DNA from: Arctopsyche grandis
Lineage: Eukaryota; Arthropoda; Insecta; Trichoptera; Hydropsychidae
NCBI RefSeq assembly: GCF_051622035.1
Contig: NC_135367.1
Coordinates: 10,824,501-10,888,500 of the forward strand
Direction: 5' to 3'
Length of the DNA: 64,000 bases
This document shows, piece after piece, positions 1 to 13,600 of this stretch. A program made the position numbers and the translations under genes. Each line of letters opens with the position of its first letter. Within the stretch, counting starts at the first letter, position 1. The notes below the pieces were generated by a model. It was not told where the DNA came from. It saw only the letters and a program-made list of their open reading frames with translations, and ran no database searches.

Positions 1-499
1 TGATAAAATAAAAGGTCAAATATATGTATATATACATATATGAGTAAAACAAGAATAATAAATACATGCAAATGATTTTTGAAATGAAGTAGTAAAAACA
101 ATGATAGTAAAATGTTTGCTTCACAATGTAAAAACATATGTATATTACATATACATATTTGTATGATTGTTATAATGAAAGGCATTATATACCCATTTAT
201 TCGAATACTGAGAAAACGAAGGATTATAAAAATAAACAACTTTTAAACTAGTTGAACACATTCATTTCAAAATGATTCAATGACTTATTAAATTTGCACT
301 AGCAAATTATGATGGTAATTAAAAAATAGCCTAAAATTGACAACAAGTTGTATTCGCTTTTTTGTACAATACTAATAGTTACACTTTCTTATATACATAT
401 AATTAAAAATATAATTCTCAACTACTACATAAAAATATAAACTTTATAACCATTCTATTTTATATAACTTACATTGCAGTTATATTATTAGCAAGACAC
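1..499. other. AT-rich 3' flank of Set2
   Basis: This is AT-rich sequence downstream of the Set2 stop codon. A minus-strand AATAAA (tttatt on plus) lies at about 196-201 and could be the polyadenylation signal. No other gene or recognisable element was seen. Confidence 0.4.
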
Positions 500-3400
500 T
501 CAACAGTCCACTTCATCTAGCGGCCTTATGTAAACAGGTCCATATTTTGCCATGTATTTTTTTACAAATTCTTTCGCTTTTTGTTTCACAGAATCGTTAC
601 ATTCCAAATCACTGACCGTTTGACAGTGCTTCAGTTCTTTGAGCATGACAAAATGCGTCAACTGAAAAAGAATAACAGCAAAATTATAACTTGACAAGAG
701 TTTAATGTTTCCAAATATACATCATAACTAGAGGTAGGATAGTCACAGTGCTATCCATTGTTCCATTGTTGTAAATCCTTTGTAAAAAAGGTTTGGCAAA
801 CCTTTAACAATTCATTTACAACCTTTGAACAATACGCGGCACTTTCTGGGTCCGGTGACTAATCATAACTATGCACAGTAACAATACACACCTTTCTTGC
901 TAAGTGTTTAAAATCAGCAGTATTCGTTATATGTCCAATAATACAATCATCTCTTCGGTACGGATCCAAATGATGCACCATGACACGAGCCATACTCGCT
1001 CTAAACTTTTCTTTTATGTGACGCGCTGCTTTTTCCCCAACTTCAACAACTGCAGGGGGTTCCTACAAAAAATATTTTTAGATTAAGAGTTTTTTTAATA
1101 TATTATAGAAGATTTAAAAAAAATAGTATCAAAATCAAAAAAATTACCTTAACTTTCTTATGCTTACTACTTTTAGATCTCTTTTTATATTTATTTAATG
1201 AATCTGGACAACCAGCAGCCGCTAAAGCCAATTCTTTTCGTTTTCGCAATTTTTCTTTAGTTTCTTTATACCGTTTTAAGTCCATTTTTGCATTTATTTT
1301 ATCTTCTTCAAGCCGAGGCTAAAAAGATAAAAACAAATTAAAAATGAGAAAATCATCATACAATACATTCAAAATAAAAATAAAACACAACTTACACTAA
1401 TAATTCTTTCAGTTACAAGACGAGGCCGCGATTTTTTAACTTTATGTGTGAAATATTGTACCTTTTTTACCATTCCATTCTTTTTGAATACTTTATCCTC
1501 TTTAAGATCTAAAAAAAAATACATGTTTAAAAAAATAATAATCATAAATTCAAAACAATTGTACAAAATTTCAGATCTTACTTTTATATATACCGTTTAC
1601 ACCTTCAATCAATTTATCATAAGTTCCATCAGTTAATACTTCATTGTTGTCTTTCGTTTCATCATCACTCGCTTCCTTTTCATCTAGAGAGCTATCACCT
1701 GAAATAAACCCATCAAAACGTTAGGAATCTGTCAATTGAATTTCAACAAAACTAAATAAAAAGAAAACCACAATCACTAACCATCATCAGAATTCAACGT
1801 GGGCGAATAAAGAGGAGGTTCCCATTGAGGTATACGATACTTGACATGATAGTAATAAGTTCGACCTCGAGGATCCTTCATTGATCTCCATCTAGACGGC
1901 AATCTAACCGGAGTCCAAGGAATAACATCATTTCCAACATCATTAATATTATCCTGAAAACATAAATAACAATTCAAACATCGAACACGCATACACAAAG
2001 GTGACAAAAACTGACGAAAATTTATTACATTTACATCTTCAGCGAGAGTAGTCGTTTCGACTTTGCGATGATCTTGAATTGGTGGTAATTTCGTATCTGG
2101 TGGCGGTTGATAATATTTAACTGTATTACTATGTTGTGCGTTATTGGCGGAATACAAATATTGAGAAGGAAGCGATGGGACTAACGTAGGAATCGGCTGC
2201 GGAGCAATAGTTGGAGATGGATTTTGGATTACCGAGTTAGTCTGCATTGCTACTATTGACGGGATGGGTTGACTTGCCAACGGCGAAATATTAAGTTGAG
2301 ATGGTATTGACGAAATTGTATGAATCGGCATAACACATGTCGACAAATTAGACTGAGAGTGTCCAGGTGGAATTGACATATTTTGGAAAGGCGATACCGG
2401 TGGCACCGGAGGAGTGTTGCAATAATTCGTACTCTGGTACGGTACAGTGTTATAATTAGGATTGAAACTATAGCCGGGTACCGGAGGAGGCATCGATGAA
2501 TTTACCGGCGGAGTTGGATAAATTTGTTGATTTGCACTATATCCGAATTGATATTTATTAGGTTGTGCGTATTCATTGGATGGGTAATCAATTTGCATAT
2601 ATTCTGGTTGTGTGAAATCGGTCATGCCGTAATCCACCGGCGTAGTACCTGGCGCACCGTTGACTATGATGTTCCCATAATTGGCAGGCGGAATGCTCTG
2701 AAAAAGTGCGATTGAATTCTTAGTACGTATGTACAGAAATCGAAAAATAGTACCGTTTGTCTCAAAAAATAAACCTGAATTGGTTCGTGATTAGGTGTCC
2801 AATGACCGGTTGGTGTAAGTATAGGCCCTCTCGATGCATTTGGATCGACTAATACGGTAGTATTCGATAACGAAGCTTGGGCACGCCGCAGTTGTTCTTG
2901 ATGGGCAGCTCGAGCGGCGAATTCTCTTCTTCTTTCCTCCTTGGACATGGGAGGTACGGAAGCCAGCACACGATCATCCAATCTAGATAATTCAATATTC
3001 AATAATCAGAAGGTCCATTTTAATCTAAATTATAATATTATCGATTATATTCATATTTTACCTAATTTGATTTCTACGAGGTAAATCAAGAACTGATATA
3101 ACCGGACGCTTTTTCTCTCTATCGTGCCGATTGTACCGTTCTTCCCATCTCTCTTCTTTCGGTGTTTCCTTTTCTTTGTCGTTTTCCGCTTGGAGTTCAT
3201 TTGCTTGACGTTCGTGCTCTTTCATTAATTGAATGCGTTCTTTTTTGGGTATTTTGAACACTTCCTGGAGCGTAGTATAGTAAAAAACGTTATCAAACCA
3301 TTCATAATGCATAATCAATAAAGGAAAAAATATTAAATACCTGTAAGCTAGCCCAATTCTCCAAAAGTTGTTTAGATAGTTTATTGATGTTTTCATCATC

Positions 3401-6400
3401 TTTTTTAATACTGTCTTGTGAATCTTGACTGGAATCAGTGCTTTTAAATCTTGAAACATTTTCAGCGGGTAAACCAGTGCTTTCATCGATGAACACAGGT
3501 GTACCAGGCCTACTATCATCACTAGAATCATCTTTAGTATCTTCTTGCCATTTTTCTATAGTCGATAATATTTTATTCTCTTCGAGTAAAGTTTTATTCG
3601 GTATAGGTAACTTTTTTAGTGCGAATAGTATTTCTAACCTAAAAACAAAAATTTATATCAATAAGACTAAATAAAGACCGAACAAAAAGATTTAAAAAAA
3701 TACACGATAGTCATAAACAGTACCTAACAAAATCATCGGCATCTTCGCACCACGAGGCCAACAAGCGCAACCCTCGATAGTCAAGAAATAGCCGTCTACA
3801 AGGTAAGTCTGCGGTCGCCAACAACCGTAGTAATAATATCCTGGCTTCTATCTGCTTGGCTCGGACCATAGCTCGACAGAGTGCAAGTGTGTGTGATTGA
3901 TTTTTAATACCACTAAGATGCAACATATTCATTTCTTCTTCCAACTAAAATAATTTCGAATTTTGAATTATAAGCACACTTTACTATTACATAATATAAA
4001 GAATAATGGAATCATATTCAGTTACATCCATATCCTGGCGTAAATCATTTTTACAACTAGCAAATCGATTTCGTTTTGATCTCCTCCGAGTAACAGTAAC
4101 AATCTTAGTTTGGTCTTCAACTACCATATTGTCAACGACATCAGGTGTTGGGTCTGAAACTTCATTTGATTCTTCTACTAAAACATCTAGATTCTCATCT
4201 TCAACCAAAGTTTTTGCCTCAATAACAACTTCACTGTCTACTTCAGGCTCTTCCGGTTCATCCTAAAATTATTTAAAAATATAAAAACATTCAGTGAAAT
4301 ATTAAAAAAGCTTAGCACGTAAATGCAAACCTCATCCTCGGAGGAATCAGGCTCTTCGCCGATCCAACCACGACAGTTGCTAGCTTCACAAAAACATCTC
4401 AAGCCTTCTTTTCTAAAATGAAAAAGAAAATTACATTTTAAACCATTAAAAATTCTAAAATATACATACAATCAACAAAGCATCAAAATGAACGCACCCA
4501 TATCTTTGAAATTGATAGTCGAAAGTTATTTCATCACCAGCAGTGATGTCTTTTTTACTGAAAAAACCAATTCTTAGATCACCGTTCACTGTCCACTTTT
4601 GAGTTTCCGCATTCGGATCACATGAATGATTTATAAAACGAGAAATGTTTCCTTTCAACGTGGCGTCTATCACAGCGTCGCCTTTTAAGGACATGAAATA
4701 ATGATGAGTATTCTTATCGGACGAATATTCTTGTGCTCTTTGATTGAACTGTTCCCAATTGAGCACTTCTCCCACATACTCCATCAGAAATTCGCCCCTT
4801 TGAAATACAAACGGTAATATTTGAAAGTACATTCAAAGAGAAGTATGAAAAATTATACAATAATATATACCGTGGAATATCATCAACAGCTTGAATACCC
4901 AAACCTTTCCTTTCAGTTTTAATTACACGCAACTCGGAATACTGATTGGTTTGAAATCTTCTATTAGTACAACGACCGCCGACAGGACAACGAGAATTAC
5001 TGGAAAATAAATGCATATAAAACTTGTTATAAAACAAGTATGTTTTATATTAATATAAAATTAATTACCATTCTATCATCAGCAAGCGATTCAAGCAGTC
5101 TTCGCCGCAGCCCAACTCTCCTCGTTCAACTTCTTCTTTAGTCAAAAAACAATCACAAGTCATCTTCCTAGCTTCTTTACTAATCGCTCTATCACAGTGA
5201 TATTCATTTTCAAGAATGATCAAGAATTGAGATAGTCTATCTTGTATGGCTTGGTCGTCGGATTTTTTACTAGTTTTAGATTCGGAGCAATCTACAGTTT
5301 CAACGGACATGCGACCGTTGGCATCATTCGAGTTCTCCGATGACAACTTTGAACTGCTGGCGTTTAAAGTATTGGGACTGTTTAAAGGCGGCGTTATAGG
5401 AGACCTGCTACCCATCTCCATCTCGCTGGATCTCCGCCACCGCGACTTCACTTTAACTGGCCTGTTTTCGGCGTCCATATTCGGCACAGAAAACACTGGA
5501 GAGCATTGAGAAGTCAATGTGGACAGATTTGATTTATCTAACTTTTCGTTTTCCAGGTTTTTAGTAATGACATCTTTGGCGAGTGAGGATTTCGGCGGGG
5601 TTTTAACGAGACCATGTCCCCTGGATCGCTGTTTGAGGACGTTAATAGTCTTGATTCTATTCGATCTTCTGATTCCAGAGATGCTTGACGACGAAGACGA
5701 ATCCGTCGAACAATTCGAAAGTGGTTCAACTCTCTCGGGTTCCAATTTACTAGCGGTGCGTGAATCTTCTTCTGAAACCATCGACGTAGGCGTAGAGCAT
5801 GTTTCCGAAGCGTTAGTCGAATCGTCAATCTTTCTCTCTTCGAGTACTGTAAGCGATTTACTAGGAAAATCAGAACATACATTTTCCGACATGCTGTACG
5901 TTTCAATATTCGAAGACAATTTTATGCTACTTATCCTATTTTCAAAGTCGTCTAAATCCGTCGACACGTCTTTGACTGGTGATAGAGTATCTTTTCTGTC
6001 GTCTTTCGTTCGGCTAAAAGACGAACTGGCATCAGTGTTGACTAAAGTGTTATTGACTGAATTATCGGACATTACCGAGTCCGACACTGAAAATAAATTG
6101 TGTTCCATCTTTGAATCGCCGCATTCGCCTTCGGGATTGTCGTCTAATATTTCAAAAATAGTATACATTTCATCATCATTATTGCTCATTTTTTCAACAT
6201 AATCTTTACTATCGTCTTCGGTGAGCTTTTCATTTTCATAACTATCTGCAAAACCATCGACGGCGTCATTAGAATCCACGTCCGCTTTCATAATCGGAGA
6301 AAAGCTTTCGAGTATATCACTATAATGACTAACAGACGATGTGAAACCCCTCCTCGGATCGTTACATGTTATTATATTCAGCGTGGGATCCGGCAATTGA

Positions 6401-6954
6401 GTATCAAAAGAAACGGTAGATAAAGTTATATCATTTTCATTATTAATTTTATTTTCACAGTTTATTTTCTGCAACAACTTCGTCCGCAACAGTTTGAACG
6501 AGATGGGGCTTCCGGAATCAGAGCTACGATCGCTGCGATTGATTCGGCCCAACGAGCGTAGCACAGGCATATCGGAACCACCGGTGTGATTCATTGAATT
6601 TAATATTTCTATGGAGTTACTGTTGTCCGATTCGGAACTGGCACACGGATCCACAATTTTCACTTCCACGTTGGGAGGCGGAGTACCGCAAATGTCTCCG
6701 CACATTTCGCTCATTTGTGAAACCTTTTCAGCTAGACACCTGTATTTGCCGAAGTTTTTGTGACTCATCGAAGCCATCGGCATCGTTAAGCTGTTAGAAT
6801 CTTGAGATTCGCTCTCGCTGCAGTCTTTGTTCATAAAGGCTGGATCGCTTTTGGTGATCACCTTGGGCGGAGCTCGAGGTTCAACCGTGGACGCTTTGTT
6901 TCTTGTTGTGGCTTTCCCCCTGGTGGTTGCCGTTGCTTTCTTTTTACGCCCCAT
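500..6954 (-). CDS. Set2: Histone H3 lysine-36 methyltransferase (SETD2/Set2), complete, 16 exons
   Basis: Set2/SETD2 enzymes trimethylate H3K36 during elongation while bound to phosphorylated RNA polymerase II. Exons, 5' to 3' on the minus strand: 6954-5069, 4999-4871, 4797-4498, 4412-4331, 4262-4026, 3944-3724, 3638-3341, 3264-3062, 2982-2775, 2697-2029, 1953-1782, 1698-1582, 1508-1396, 1318-1148, 1062-892, 661-500. All junctions keep frame and give about 1712 aa. The start MGRKKKATATTRGK is a basic, AT-hook-like N-terminus, followed by a long Ser-rich low-complexity region. Domains: AWS (about 590-645, CDCF...GCGEDCLNR...IECNSRC); SET (about 650-772, with NHSCDPNA and GDEITFDYQFQRYG); post-SET Cys cluster (CFCEASNCRGW). 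A conserved helical segment follows (LCRAMVRAKQIEARILLLRL), then a Pro/Gln-rich region, a WW domain (about 1415-1460, RTYYYHVKYRIPQWEPP) and a C-terminal SRI domain (last two exons). The exon at 2029 has an alternative donor at 2035. Identification is secure; the exact splice choices are inferred. Confidence 0.93.
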
Positions 6955-7143
6955 TTTTTAAAATTATATTGCTATCAAACCTTTAAACAAAATAATAGAA
7001 TGTTACAATTTTAAATATACATACAACACGGTATAAAAGCTTGTTATAATGAACTTCTATAGACCAATAATGAAACTGGATAACTGATGAACTAATGTAT
7101 TAATTTCGTTATTCACAATTTAGCTATGTATGTATGTATATGT

Positions 7144-7495
7144 TACAGTCCAAGTGTTAACTACGGTTTGTTCATGAACATACTAGTTTGTTCATACACA
7201 AACATTTGATTTTAGTGTTAACAGACAAAAGCTATCTTCAAATGTACTCACCAGTTATCGCATGAAATTTTAAGCTGTCAAAACCTTTGAGATGTCAAAA
7301 CGCCAAGTATTTAAAAGGGAAACCACATTACGGCGTAGCTATAATTCCTGTTTCTGCTAATTTTCAAAATATTGCAATACATGTTAAGCATACAAACATA
7401 GAAGACAAAAGATTGAGAATACTTAAACTCATGCCTAATAGTTTGTGCATGAAAAAACTAGTATATTCGTGTATGCACGAATATTATACATTTTG
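7144..7495. mobile_element. MITE copy A (TTTGTTCATGAAC family)
   Basis: The left end reads CCAAGTGTTAAC then TTTGTTCATGAACATACTAG. The same opening occurs at 23295 and 50030. All three copies share subterminal TTTGTTCAT motifs in inverted orientation near both ends and a central block with AAGTATTTAAAAGGGAAA-like sequence. The length of about 350-430 bp without coding capacity fits a non-autonomous DNA element. Ends are approximate; superfamily unknown. Confidence 0.55.
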
Positions 7496-8599
7496 ATTAA
7501 AAAAATTATATGCTAATTGTACGCTAGTGACTAATATAAAAGGCAAATAGTAAATTATCGACTGTTTACATTTCAGCTAGAATTTTTATAAATTTCAATG
7601 ATAAAAATTTAAATTCAATCAAAATTTTGTCAGTTTTGCGTTTATTTTCTGATAAGTTTGAAACAACTGATCAAGTTAACTTTGTCCAATCATAGTTATG
7701 CAAATTTAGACATGTTCTAAATGTATTTTTATACTTTTTCCCCCAAAATTTATTGAGCATATATAAAAATAGTCTGTGATTCACACCTTATATATAAAGA
7801 ATCTACTTTTATTAATATGATCTTTGAATTTAATTGAAATTAATTACATATTGTATGCAAAAAAAAAAATTGTACCCTTTTCTAAATTGATCTTACAACA
7901 CATTTGTTAATGAACTCGTTAATTTGAGTTTATAATTGAAATATGAAAATAATTAGTATTTTATGTGTGTTTTCGTCTTGATAAGATTTTTTTCGAATTG
8001 AATCTGCAATCACAACACTGACACTTATCAATATTTATTAAAAATTTCAATAATTTTATCGATTAAATTAACCTCCTATTTGTTTCATATTCAACGATTA
8101 ATGTCCGCTTGGTTTTTATATCGTCCGTGCGATAAAATTAACATCACTTTTACAGCTCACAATTTAATTTCTTACACTCAAACGACTTTATTGTAGATAT
8201 TTCCATCTACACGAAACATCGCAGTAATAAAATGATAATTCGACAAATAGAGGTTATGTTTGAGTGGAATTCAATTCTGGAATACTACCTAAAAAAAAAT
8301 TTTAGTTCGATACGTCTGTGTAAATTTCACTTAAGCATTATATATTATAAAAATAGTTCCAAAAAAATCGTTTCCATGTCGTCGAACGTGCATGCATGGA
8401 ATGTTATCAACGGTGTGAATAGGTTCTTCTTAGGTATAATATTTATGTAAGCCTACAAAAATAACGAAAAATTAATGTAAGCAATTAATGCAAAATGTAT
8501 ATGTAAAAACCTGAGAGATGAGGATGCAGGTCGAATGCCTCATGAGTATCAAGAGCAAATGTCACAACACCAAACTAGAAGTGGACTTGAGGAGTTGTG

Positions 8600-8740
8600 G
8601 AGCTGCGATGAAACGGCGGCGAAAAGGGGCGGCGCCACCTCTGCATGGTGGGGCGGAGCGCCCGCTAAGGGGCGCGGCGGGGCGGGGGGGAGAGGCGCGC
8701 GGGGCAGAGGCGGGGAGCGCAGTCGGGCGAAGCACCAGCC
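8600..8740. other. Isolated GC-rich, CpG-rich island
   Basis: About 140 bases are dominated by G and C with many CG dinucleotides (for example GGGGCGGAGCGCCCGC and GGGGCGCGGCGGGGCGG), in surroundings that are strongly AT-rich. Open frames occur on both strands here only because stop codons are rare in GC-rich sequence. It lies about 1.7 kb upstream of the Set2 start and could be promoter-associated, repeat-derived or an assembly artefact. Confidence 0.6.
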
Positions 8741-9060
8741 TTAGCCGGTCAGCTCGAAACACAGCTGCCTGCTTTACCGACTCGGCTCACGCTTGCCTAT
8801 TGCACAGATAGGTGACAGCACTTGCATATATTATGTCACTGACATCTATTGTTCTATATTCTAAGCTATATTACTGATCGACTTTATCGACTACGAGAGC
8901 GGCAAATATGAAATTCATTTTTTTTAAATAGTTTTAATTTTTCAAATATACTTTTGTATATAAGTGAATAAATTTTGTTTTAAAATAAAAAATGTTTTTT
9001 TTTTTGATAAATGTGTTTTGCTAGTAATGACGTATGGATTCAAAACTTTTACATATAATG

Positions 9061-9125
9061 CCTAAGGCCATGTTTATAGTCTCGACTTTGTCACAGCGAT
9101 AAAGTCGAGACTATGAACAAGGCCT
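9061..9125. repeat. Near-perfect 60-bp hairpin
   Basis: The arms read AGGCC..GTT..TAGTCTCGACTTT and its reverse complement, separated by only a few bases (GTCACAGCGAT). Both outer ends read AGGCC. It looks like the fused ends of a very short foldback MITE, or a structured RNA/DNA hairpin. No poly-T or coding context identifies it. Confidence 0.55.
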
Positions 9126-9303
9126 AAAGTCAAAACACTCGGAAAAATATGGAACGATGGGTTTGGTGCAAATAAAAATGTATCCCATGTTGTTTATTGT
9201 GTGTTTTTGAATGTATTGTGCAATTTTTACCGATGCTTGCCCATCTTGCGAGTAGTAAAAACAAAACAGAGAAGTTTTTATCGGACATACGTCGAGCGGG
9301 TTT

Positions 9304-9632
9304 GGTGCAAGCGATCGAAAAGCGCCAGACAGATTGACTGGATGGCTGATTTAAACGCAATTATCGACTTCACGAATGAAAAATTGCACATAGTAACTTT
9401 TCGATGTGCACAGATGCAATTATTAAAATTGATATTTCTGGCGAGCTTTTAATAATTTAATAAGGAAAAATTCGGAACTAATGTATCAGAAGAACAGAAC
9501 GTATACAGGGTAGGTATGTCGGGACTTAGGGTAGATTTCGCTTAGTGTAAGTGCGAGCAGTGCGCACGCATAAGGTACACGTGTCGTTAATCTGTGGTTC
9601 AGTCTGTCTGGCGCTTTTCGATCGTTTGCACC
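9304..9632. mobile_element. Inverted-repeat element, about 330 bp
   Basis: About 30 bases at 9304-9333 (GGTGCAAGCGATCGAAAAGC, then GCCAGACAGA) recur in reverse complement at 9603-9632 with one or two mismatches. The interior has no long reading frame. This arrangement suggests a small non-autonomous DNA transposon. No clear target-site duplication was identified, so the boundaries are tentative. Confidence 0.45.
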
Positions 9633-10039
9633 GCATCGGGAACGATGTATACTTGTTATAAAAAGAAATACACATATTGTATAAACACATGTTTCTGCTT
9701 TAGAAAGTTGACTTTAAAGAGTCATTAATTTATAGACTAAACTTTTTTTATTTCCTATTATGCTGTACACTAACATCAAAATAAGATGATCATTAGACCA
9801 GAAACTATTAGAAGAGGACTCAAGATAAACAATAAAAGGCATTACAAAATCAAATAACTAGAAAGAGGTATGATTGATAAGGGACGGTGGTCGGTTTCTT
9901 TTTGGATAGCTTAGTAGTCTAGCTTAGTAGGACAATAGTAATTGAAAATAGTCAACCCTCTTTCCTGGGAAATGGAAACGCCACCGCCGATATCTAATGA
10001 ATGGAATCGTTGAAACAGTGGAGCGAATAAAGAGGAGGC

Positions 10040-10530
10040 AATGGGTAAGCCAAGGGACGAAATGAAGACAAGAAAAGTGCTCGAATGGTACACAAATAAG
10101 TGTAAAAATGTTCAAACAAATATGACTACAAGTGAGATGGCAAGGAAAATGCATGGGAGAGGTATTGGTCTACAAATGGAGATGATAACAATTACATTGA
10201 ACTTGAACGCCAAGATGCTATATAAAGTCCAATGCACTCAAAGAAGTATGGAACGATGTATGCTTGGCATAACAAGGAATGATAGGAAACAGAATGCGTG
10301 AGTGTGAAGTACGACAAGAGTAGTGGATATAGTGTATTAAAAAGAGATTGAAATGGCAATGGCCACGTGGCTAGAAGAATGGATGAAAGGTGGAAAAAGA
10401 AATACTAGAATGTTACCCAAGAGAATGCAAAGGGGTAAAGGGAAGACCACAGGGAAATAAGGAAAATATTTGGTGTGAGATGGATGAGAACAGTGGATGG
10501 TGAGCGGTTGTACATATGTACATAGATGAT
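10040..10530 (+). mobile_element. Degraded C-terminal fragment of a non-LTR retrotransposon ORF
   Basis: The conceptual translation, across frame breaks, contains RSMERCMLGITRNDRKQNA, then segments resembling WQW..HVARRMDERW and LEWYPRE..RGKGRPQG. This is the conserved end of RTE/BovB-like reverse transcriptase ORFs that lies downstream of the RT domain. Several stops and frameshifts show that it is a fossil. Clade assignment is by motif resemblance only. Confidence 0.55.
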
Positions 10531-10636
10531 GATACGTTTTATGTATGTTGGAAACAATTATCGGACTAAAGATAGGTGATTATGAAATTAAACAATTTTT
10601 GTGTGATTCATATTGTATTGATGATTTTTATTATTG

Positions 10637-13600
10637 TTACATTTGATGAGTGTTGTCGTACCATTTGGGAAAAGGTCCCAAATTGCTATTTTTTATTATT
10701 TTCTTTCTTCCGGAGGCTGTAGCTGTGGGTCTCTGCTGCCTCCAGAACTCCTGTCGTTTGTTTAAAAATTGAACGGCTTCTTCGGCATGTACGGCTATAT
10801 TGTTTGTCTTTCTATCGGCTACATTCAAATCGGGATTTTTCAACAGATTCTCCAAATACTCTTTGTCAACGTACAACTGCCCCAACAGCTGACGAGACAA
10901 CTTCTTGTCCGGATCTTTTACCTTTTTCCCTTGTTTGACGGGAGTGGCTCTCTTTTGAGACTCTTTATCGCTCTTATCGGCGTCAATTGGAGTACTAGCA
11001 GGAGTATTTCCCAAAGATTTCAAATCCACCAAAGGTTTTGATGAGCCAATAGTATTTTCAATTGCCTCCTGTGCTTTTTGAACACCTAGCCGAAAACCTT
11101 CGAGCTCGGGACGCGCTCGTAAGCCTCTATGAAAGAACATCAAACTGAGCTCAAAGTCACCTAGGAAGTACAGTGCTTCTGCTTTCTGATAAATAGCTTT
11201 AATGTAGGTTTTATCCATTTTTAGAGCTGCTTCCGCGTCTTCAAGTGCCAATCTGGGTTCACCGAGCAACAAGTAACATTTGCTTCGAGCCACCAACGCG
11301 CTTTTCTCATCTGGATTCAACTCTAGAGCCTGAAACAATATAAATAAAATATTATATTTATTTCTCTTCAATAAAAATACGTACTATAACCAAAATACTA
11401 TGAATACATAGTTTAATATCGAAATTCTGCATATAAATTTTTACGTTTACTTATCATACGATAGCAATAAACTTGGCATGATCAAATCACACATAAGACA
11501 TTTCCCTGCAAAGGAAACTCCACTGTGACGTACTTATTATGTATGTTCATATGTATACAAACATCGCTATAATTTACCAGGATACCATTTTGATACATGA
11601 CATATGAGTGAACTTCCACGTCGTAATATTTTGTGACGAACCATAAAAAGGTAGATATTATATGACATGCAATCGCCGTATATTTTCGTCTCAGCATAAA
11701 ATCCATTCGATAAAACCAGTGATTTCGATACAATAATTTTTAGGTTTATGTCAGTACATTCAGCATGTGGTATAGATTTCCGTATTATTTATGACTGAAC
11801 ATATACATATATGTATGTATGTATATAATATATGTAAATCTGAAGTAATATACATATGTACACAGTACCTGGGCGTGTACATACTTTGTACAATATAACA
11901 ATTATTCAACGTACCTACTGGGTTATAGCATATGTATGTATGTATTTACATAAAAATCAATATTTTTTTCATTTCTAATACACGGAAAGAAGAACTGAAC
12001 ACATTTCAATTTTATTGGTATTTCACCTATAATACCACTGTCTTCGTATAGATTGTTGTGAATTTCATTGCATTCCAAATACATATACGTATGTATGTAC
12101 ATAGTAACATATGTATGTATATGAATATATGTATGTATGTATAAACAACATACCGCAAAAAGTGTTGCTAATTTCGAATGCCTTTTCTTCCAATTTAATT
12201 GAAGAATAAATTTCACAAAATCGAAAAATGTTTGATTTTTAATATATATGTATGTATTTGTAGTATAATATTCTACATGAAAAATTACTATTAGCTATAT
12301 GAATATTAAAAGTTATCCTGTTCCTATCAAGTCTAAGCATGTGAAGGATGCAAATAATTAATTAATTAAAATTGTAACAATTTACTTAAAAAAAAATAAG
12401 TTTTCGAGTACTCATGAATCGTGTATTATATAAATAGTAGTGTTGTGCCCGATGGAATATCATCGCATGGGTTATGGCTAGAGACACGTATTTTGGGCAT
12501 TTTGCTATTAAAGCTTAATTGATGCTGAAATTCGGAATAGATGCTAATAGATGCTAAATTCATAAAATATGCGAATAGATGCTAAAATAACAAACAAAAG
12601 TGAAATTTGCATAAAATATATAAAATTAATAAACAATTTAGAAGGGTCTTCCTATCCCTTTGCCCATTTATTATGTGAAGAAATTGAGGGGATAAAACAG
12701 AGCTTGCAGTTTACCATAGACGGTGTTTTTCCTGTCGAAACCAAGCAACTGCTTTTGTCTACTACTGTAAACAAAAGAAGACAGTTTGGAGCTGTGTATC
12801 CAAAAGGCTGCTCAAAAAAGCGTCTTAAAACTAGACTCGCACTCAAGACTAAATGAGACAAATCTATTCCTCCAAACATTGAGTAAACTATTCAATCCAT
12901 CTGTGGCAGGTAAAAAATCTAATATTAATGGTTAAATAAACAGTTTTGTTTTTTAGAAACCTGCCATTGTTTGATGTATAATATTAACAGAGGCCCAATG
13001 TTTGGAAGGATATCAACACTTTTTTAGACAATTAATAGTGAATATAAAAAGTGAATCCACGCCTTATATATTGCTATTATTGATGGCAACAAAAATGAAA
13101 TATGAAGAGTTTGGTTGTGCAGGTCAATAGTGTGGATGCTGAAAGGTATTTTAATAAATGCAATATAATTGTTACTGATCGTCGCACGAATCTCAAAAAA
13201 GAATCTGTAGAAATATGCTCCATGTTGAGTTTTAATAAATTGTAATTGGTATTATATTTTTATATTCATATTTTTTGTCTTTGTACTTTTATATTCATGT
13301 TTTTTTCATCGTAATTTTAATTCAAAAACATTTTAGAATTTTTATATTATTTTTTAATTATTGTGTTGTCTTTAAATTGTATATACATATGTATATATAT
13401 AAATTTTATTAAAATTCATCAAAATTATTTATTATTTAAAATTAAACTCTTCATAAAAATAGATGCTAAAATTGAACATTTTTAATGCCCTAAAATGCTA
13501 AAATTGACAAACATATATGCCCAAAATACGTGTCTCTAGTTATGGCATATTAAGCTATTAATTAAAAATAAAAATTAAAAGAAATGTTCGATCCGCACGC

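Larger units (their letters stand above)
6955..10636. other. Intergenic region between Set2 and the ODAD4-like gene
   Basis: No host coding exon was recognised. The region contains a MITE copy (7144-7495), an AT-rich stretch, a short GC-rich island (about 8600-8740), a 60-bp hairpin (9061-9125), an inverted-repeat pair (9304-9632) and a degraded LINE fragment (about 10040-10530). The promoter of Set2 should lie just above 6954, but no TATA box is evident. Confidence 0.5.

Noticed and set aside
5246-6202. Plus-strand frames of 87 and 227 aa
   Set aside because: Antisense shadows of the large Set2 first exon, whose minus-strand protein is clearly the real one.
8518-8811. Overlapping open frames on both strands in the GC-rich island
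   Set aside because: Frames on both strands arise from low stop-codon density in GC-rich sequence. No domain, splice or conserved motif supports any of them.
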